Of a stretch of 64,000 bases of DNA, positions 60,101-64,000 are shown one piece after another. Under the pieces are notes generated by a model. It did no database searches, was not told the DNA's origin, and saw nothing but the letters and a program-made list of their open reading frames with translations. A program made the translations under genes and the position numbers. This DNA is from an uncultured Lachnospiraceae bacterium (GTDB lineage Bacteria > Bacillota > Clostridia > Lachnospirales > Lachnospiraceae): NCBI GenBank assembly GCA_947178145.1, contig CAMWXE010000016.1, forward strand, positions 1 to 64,000, in the 5' to 3' direction. Within the stretch, counting starts at the first letter, position 1, and every line of letters starts with the position of its first letter.

Positions 60101-60955
60101 ATGAAAAGATTCAAAAAAGCAGTCGTGACAACCACATTTGCAGCACTGATAGGAATAATCGGTCTGACGGGGTGCGGAAAAACCGCGGATAATGCGGCGA
60201 GTGCTTCTGTAACTGACGAGAAGACTGAGATTGTATATGGAAAAGGTGTAGGACCGTACTCGGAACTGTTTGAGGAGGCCATTGTACCGATTCTGGAGAA
60301 AAAGGGCTATACGTTTACCGCGTCGGAACTTGACCTGAATCAGGCCGATGCTGCAATCACAAGCGGGGACGTTGACCTGTCCGTCGAACAGCATACAGCA
60401 TACATGGATGCATTTAACGAGCAGGCGGGCGGCCATTTGGTGGCGCTCTCAAAGATTCCTACTGTGCCGGCGTCCATCTTTTCAGAGAAACATGATTCTA
60501 TCGGTGAGATTGGTGACGGAATGGTCGTCGCAGTGCCGCAGGATGCCGGAAATCAGGCGAGAGCCTATGTAATGCTGCAGGATATCGGCTGGATTACGTT
60601 GAAGGAAGGAACGGATTATGCGACAGCGTCGACAGAGGACATTGCCCAGAATCCGTACAATCTGGAGTTCTATGAGCTGCAGACGAACTACATCGCGACA
60701 AGCCTGAGTGATTTTGATTACGGCGTCATCACAGGCAGTATTGTATACAACGCGGGAATTGACCCGTCAACGGCACTGTTCAATGAAAACCTGTCCGAAA
60801 GCTTCTGGCTTCAGGTTGTAGTGGATGAGAAAAATAAGGATGCACAGTGGGTAAAGGACATTGTGGAGGCGTATCAGTCGGAAGAATTTCTGACATGGCT
60901 CAGGGAAAATAATGGGCCAAAATACAGTGAGCTCTGGTCGATTCCGGAGTACTGA
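60101..60955 (+). CDS. metQ: MetQ-like substrate-binding lipoprotein (second set)
   Basis: 284 aa with lipobox LTGC, Cys25. The NlpA/MetQ fold starts near residue 45 (IVYGKGVGPYSELFEEAIVP). LDLNQADAAITSGDVDLSVE near 79-98, followed by QHTAYMDAFN, and VAVPQDAGNQARAYVMLQDI near 139 are the ligand-binding blocks, but the FND-like segment of the first MetQ is replaced, suggesting a different ligand. The M20 amidohydrolase next to it would fit an N-acyl amino acid or cysteine conjugate. GGAGGATTATT precedes the ATG. Confidence 0.88.
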   Translation: MKRFKKAVVTTTFAALIGIIGLTGCGKTADNAASASVTDEKTEIVYGKGVGPYSELFEEAIVPILEKKGYTFTASELDLNQADAAITSGDVDLSVEQHTAYMDAFNEQAGGHLVALSKIPTVPASIFSEKHDSIGEIGDGMVVAVPQDAGNQARAYVMLQDIGWITLKEGTDYATASTEDIAQNPYNLEFYELQTNYIATSLSDFDYGVITGSIVYNAGIDPSTALFNENLSESFWLQVVVDEKNKDAQWVKDIVEAYQSEEFLTWLRENNGPKYSELWSIPEY

Positions 60956-61027
60956 GGGAGGTATAGGGGACAATAGTCCGGCACAGCTGACAGGAGTGAT
61001 GTCAGAGAGTTATATGAGGAGGATAAA

Positions 61028-62350
61028 ATGGATACAGTTGAAAAGAAGATTATCGATGTGATTGATGCGCACAGGGAGGAAATCATCGACTTTGCGAGAG
61101 ACATCTACAGCCACGCAGAATTGGGATACAAGGAGTTTGAGACGGCGAAGAAGTTTGCAGCGTTCAGCAGAAAGCTGGGACTTACCGTGAAGGAAGGACT
61201 TGCAGTGACCGGTGCAAAGGCGTATCTGAATCAGGACAAAAAGGACGCGGTCAGTCTTGCATTGATCGGAGAGCTGGATGCGCTGCGCATTCCAAACCAT
61301 GAATATGTCAATCCCAGGACGCAGGCGGCACACTGCTGCGGGCATCACGCACAGCTTGCAGGAATTGTGGGGGCGGCAATTGCGCTCACTGTGCCGGAGA
61401 TCGCGCAGAAGCTTGACGGACAGGTGGTATTTTTCGCGGTTCCGGCGGAAGAGTACGGAGAGATTGCGTTTAAGAACCAGCTGAGGGAAGAGGGCAAGAT
61501 CAAATATGGCGGTGGAAAGTGCGAACTGATTCGCATTGGTGCGTTTGATGACATTGATTTGAATATTGCGCATCACAGCACGAATGGAAACGCGGTTTCG
61601 TTCCGGCAGGGCGCAAACAACGGATTTGTGAGCAAGGTGATCAAGTACCATGGCAAGGCGGCCCATGCTGCCGGCAGTCCGCAGCTTGGCATCAATGCGC
61701 TCAACGCGGCGTCGATTGGACTGACTGCGCTCGCGTACCACAGAGAGACTTTCCGGGATTCTGACCATGTCAGGATTCATCCGATTGTGACAAAAGGTGG
61801 CAATCTCGTCAACGTTGTGCCTGATGAAGTCATTATAGAGACACTGGTTCGTGCGTCGAATCAGGACGCAATCGTGGATGCGGCGGAGAAGACGGACCGT
61901 TCTTTCTTTGCAGGCGGTGCGGCCATCGGCGCATCTGTGGAGATTGAGACAATGCCAGGATATCTGCCCACACTTCCGCAGGAACCGGACGAGGAGCTGG
62001 TGGAGGCGGCAAAAATAGCTGCTGGCGGCAAATACCAGGTTGAGATTGCGGATGATAAAGGCAGCGTCAGCGGCGGCTCGACAGACGTGGGAGACGTGCA
62101 GCATATTCTTCCGGTGTACACGTTCCAGACGGGAGGAATCGAGGGGAATTTTCACAGTGCGGAGTTTAAGGTCGTTGACGAGGAGCTTGCATATATCGTG
62201 ACGGCCAAGGTATTTGCATTGGGCGCTTATCGGTTATTGAAAGATGGTGCCAGGGAGGCAAAGAAAATTACTGCGGAGTATCAGCCGAAATTTACGAAGG
62301 AAGCGTATGTGGCGTTCATGGATTCCATGATTAAGAAGGAATTGCGATAA
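61028..62350 (+). CDS. M20-family amidohydrolase (AbgB/N-acyl-amino-acid hydrolase-like)
   Basis: 440 aa. The metal ligands are HCCGHHAQL near residues 98-106 (H-C-G-H type) and PAEEYGE near 139-145. The dimerisation domain has KVIKYHGKAAHAAGSPQLGI near 204-223 and the C-terminal HSAEFKVVDEE near 376. The family removes acyl or aminobenzoyl groups from amino acids. It ends the operon of metN-metI-metQ behind the cysteine attenuator, so it may release cysteine or methionine from an imported N-acyl derivative; this is inference. GAGGAT precedes the ATG. Confidence 0.88.
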   Translation: MDTVEKKIIDVIDAHREEIIDFARDIYSHAELGYKEFETAKKFAAFSRKLGLTVKEGLAVTGAKAYLNQDKKDAVSLALIGELDALRIPNHEYVNPRTQAAHCCGHHAQLAGIVGAAIALTVPEIAQKLDGQVVFFAVPAEEYGEIAFKNQLREEGKIKYGGGKCELIRIGAFDDIDLNIAHHSTNGNAVSFRQGANNGFVSKVIKYHGKAAHAAGSPQLGINALNAASIGLTALAYHRETFRDSDHVRIHPIVTKGGNLVNVVPDEVIIETLVRASNQDAIVDAAEKTDRSFFAGGAAIGASVEIETMPGYLPTLPQEPDEELVEAAKIAAGGKYQVEIADDKGSVSGGSTDVGDVQHILPVYTFQTGGIEGNFHSAEFKVVDEELAYIVTAKVFALGAYRLLKDGAREAKKITAEYQPKFTKEAYVAFMDSMIKKELR

Positions 62351-62428
62351 ATTGGTATTGATTATTTCTGTCATAATCGTATAATATTAAGAATGGAAAT
62401 GTTGAGATACAGAAAGGACTGGTTATCG

Positions 62429-62974
62429 ATGAACAAAGAACAGGCGTGGGATTTGCTCAAAGAATATAACAAGGATGAATTTCATCTGGAGCATGCGGAG
62501 ATTGTGGGCAGTGCGATGCAGTATTTTGCCGAAAAGCTGGGATATGGAGACGAGCAGGATTTCTGGGAGGTGGTCGGAATCCTGCACGACCTTGATTTCG
62601 AGATGTACCCAGAGCTGCACTGCATCAAAGAACAGGAGATTCTGCGGGAACGCGGTGCGGACGAGCGGCTTATTCATGCGGTGGCAAGTCATGGATATGC
62701 GCTCACTGTGGATATCAAGCCAGAGCATCAGATGGAGAAGGTGCTCTACGCAGTGGATGAGTTGACCGGGTTAATCGGCGCGGTGGTGATCATGAGACCA
62801 TCAAAAAGCGTTCAGGATCTGGAAGTAAAATCAGTAAAGAAAAAGTATAAGAGCAAAGGGTTTGCGGCCGGCTGTTCCAGGGAAGTGATCGAGCGCGGCG
62901 CCGATATGCTGGGATGGAGCCTGGAGGAATTGATACAGCAGACAATTGACGCGCTGCGGACATTCCGGCCTTGA
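62429..62974 (+). CDS. HD-domain hydrolase
   Basis: 181 aa. MNKEQAWDLLKEYNKDEFHL from 62429 is preferred over the track start at 62393; AAAGGA lies 12 nt upstream. The HD motif is VGILHDLDFE near residues 49-58, with an upstream His in HLEHAEIV near 19-24 and a downstream VASHGY near 88, forming the metal site. KVLYAVDELTGLIGAVVIMR near 104 is characteristic of YpgQ/HDIG-type small hydrolases. The substrate (a nucleotide or phosphoester) is unknown. It is convergent with the radical-SAM gene, 3 bp apart. Confidence 0.87.
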   Translation: MNKEQAWDLLKEYNKDEFHLEHAEIVGSAMQYFAEKLGYGDEQDFWEVVGILHDLDFEMYPELHCIKEQEILRERGADERLIHAVASHGYALTVDIKPEHQMEKVLYAVDELTGLIGAVVIMRPSKSVQDLEVKSVKKKYKSKGFAAGCSREVIERGADMLGWSLEELIQQTIDALRTFRP

Positions 62975-62977
62975 TAT

Positions 62978-64000
62978 TCAGAGCAATATTTCATAAAATG
63001 CCGCATCGTGCGTCAGCGCGCTGCGGTTTTTGTAGTCAAATAAAATATAGGCAGGTGTTTGGAGCCTGTCTGTGCAGTTTTCAGGACATTGCTTCCACAC
63101 AGAATAAGAGAACTTTTCAATATGCGTCATTCGCAAGAGCTGTACTGAAGTATAGTTGTCATATCCTTTCAGATATTGATGTGCCTCCTCTTCGCGTTCG
63201 AAGAACTGGCGCATTTTTTTCTTTTCCGCAGCATTGGTGCTCATTACATTTTCCGGTGCAAAGTCCGGCCTGCTCTTTAGGTTCTCGCGCAGATACAGGT
63301 CAAAGGTGAGGAGCTCGGCAAAAAGGGCACGTTTGTCTGGTGCGACGGAGCATGCAAAGTCCAATAGTATCTGATAGCGGTAGCCTCTGGAGGGCGTGCT
63401 GGTCAGATATCCGTTTGCGCGGTAATAGTCTGCGAGAGCCTCATACATATGGAAGGGGGAGGCAAATTCGCGTATCAGGACAGGGAGGGTATGGGTGAAC
63501 TGGTTTGAATTATAGTATCGTTCCACCATTTCTTCAATTTCTTTTAAATGCAGCACATCATCATAGCTGAGCCATTTGGTATACAGCACCTCGTAAGGCG
63601 GTTTGGAACCGTAGACAATGCCATATTCGTCGGCGCGCTGTTCCATCGGCGAGCCTTTCAGCACTTTTAGGAAACCAAGCTGTAACTGGTTGGGATTCAT
63701 CACATACACGTCATTAAAAGAACGGGCAAAGCTGTCATAATCCTCGTATGGAAGTCCGGCAATCAAATCAAGATGCTGGTGGATATTTTGAAAGCTGTGG
63801 ATAGCGGCAACTGCCCTGCGAAGAGCGGTTATGTCCATGCGGCGGTTGATTGCCTGCAGTGTTGTATGGTTGGTGGACTGCACACCGATTTCAAGCTGGA
63901 TTAATCCGGGGCGCATACCGCGCATCACTTCAAGCTGCCTTTCGGTCAACAGATCGGCTGCGATCTCAAAGTGAAAATTTGTGACACCATTGTCATGTTC
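62978..64000 (-). CDS. B12-binding-type radical SAM protein, C-terminal part (cut by window end)
   Basis: The frame stays open to the window edge (upstream reading EHDNGVTNFHFEIAADLLTE), so the N-terminal B12-binding domain and the radical-SAM CX3CX2C cluster motif lie outside. The visible part contains the end of the radical-SAM barrel (LIQLEIGVQSTNHTTLQAIN and HLDLIAGLPYEDYDSFARSF) followed by DUF4080-like sequence (YYRANGYLTSTPSRGYRYQI). Such proteins are widespread in Clostridia; no reaction is established from sequence. The ORF-track start at 63949 is only an internal Met. Confidence 0.85.
   Translation of the reverse strand, partial: EHDNGVTNFHFEIAADLLTERQLEVMRGMRPGLIQLEIGVQSTNHTTLQAINRRMDITALRRAVAAIHSFQNIHQHLDLIAGLPYEDYDSFARSFNDVYVMNPNQLQLGFLKVLKGSPMEQRADEYGIVYGSKPPYEVLYTKWLSYDDVLHLKEIEEMVERYYNSNQFTHTLPVLIREFASPFHMYEALADYYRANGYLTSTPSRGYRYQILLDFACSVAPDKRALFAELLTFDLYLRENLKSRPDFAPENVMSTNAAEKKKMRQFFEREEEAHQYLKGYDNYTSVQLLRMTHIEKFSYSVWKQCPENCTDRLQTPAYILFDYKNRSALTHDAAFYEILL

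Noticed and set aside
61010-62155. 381-aa reverse-strand ORF opposite the M20 gene
   Set aside because: Shadow frame rich in His, Arg and Cys; the plus-strand gene has all catalytic motifs.
1-64000. tRNA, rRNA or prophage structural genes
   Set aside because: None was recognised on reading both strands; a tRNAscan or profile search would be needed to exclude a tRNA formally.

Overview
The window looks like a chromosomal segment of a low-to-mid GC Firmicute, most likely a gut Lachnospiraceae. The reasons are AGGAGG-type Shine-Dalgarno sites before most genes, frequent GTG and TTG starts, a meso-diaminopimelate dehydrogenase, lipoproteins with Clostridia-style lipoboxes, DUF6773 and PD-(D/E)XK AAA-ATPase families, and TnpV/CHC2-primase remnants typical of Clostridia integrative elements. 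No rRNA, tRNA, CRISPR array or intact prophage was seen. All assignments come from reading the sequence; no database search was possible.

Layout. 0-7 kb: a tandem array of 95-bp hairpin repeats, a HAD hydrolase, a stub of an AAA-ATPase gene, ddh, an ABC exporter, then a decayed stretch holding half of an ABC ATPase and a 5'-truncated helD-like helicase split by a 158-bp MITE. 7-15.3 kb: an AT-rich defence and mobile island. It holds a restriction-modification pair (one protein carrying two fused N4-cytosine-type methyltransferases, convergent with a phospholipase-D-fold endonuclease), an orphan 176-aa gene, and remnants of an integrative element (CHC2 primase, VirE, TnpV), of a type I hsdM and of a frameshifted YhcG-type nuclease, with two long palindromes. 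15.4-26.8 kb: GNAT, alpha/beta hydrolase, a NatA/NatB-CPBP ABC operon under a small Xre regulator, bcp, an AAA/PD-(D/E)XK protein and a MarR/flavin-oxidase pair. Two inverted copies of a 110-bp inverted-repeat element flank 17.2-25.6 kb. 26.9-34 kb: a sigma/anti-sigma pair with a lipoprotein, WYL and GyrI regulators, a VOC protein, an Xre regulator and a second AAA/PD-(D/E)XK gene. 34-45 kb: GNAT, a heterodimeric ABC exporter, an ECF sigma/anti-sigma/lipoprotein operon, and an ABC-2 transporter with its HTH regulator. 45-51 kb: Nudix, a PIN-like protein, two related small proteins, an M19 dipeptidase and a large solute-binding lipoprotein.

51-62.4 kb is a sulfur amino-acid block: a LysR regulator, a gamma-family trans-sulfuration PLP enzyme, a MalY/PatB C-S lyase, free methionine-R-sulfoxide reductase and metQNI, followed by a second metN-metI-metQ set with an M20 amidohydrolase. 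The second set is preceded by a consensus promoter, an operator-like palindrome, a 34-codon ORF containing four consecutive Cys codons, and a Rho-independent terminator. I read this as a cysteine-sensing transcription attenuator, and it is the most interesting regulatory structure in the window. An HD-domain protein and the C-terminal part of a radical-SAM protein (cut by the window edge) close the segment.

A family of small non-autonomous elements with GGAACTG...CAGTTCC ends recurs five times (2.0, 4.5, 29.1, 45.0, 52.0 kb). Excising the copy inside helD together with one TTA duplication restores the reading frame exactly.
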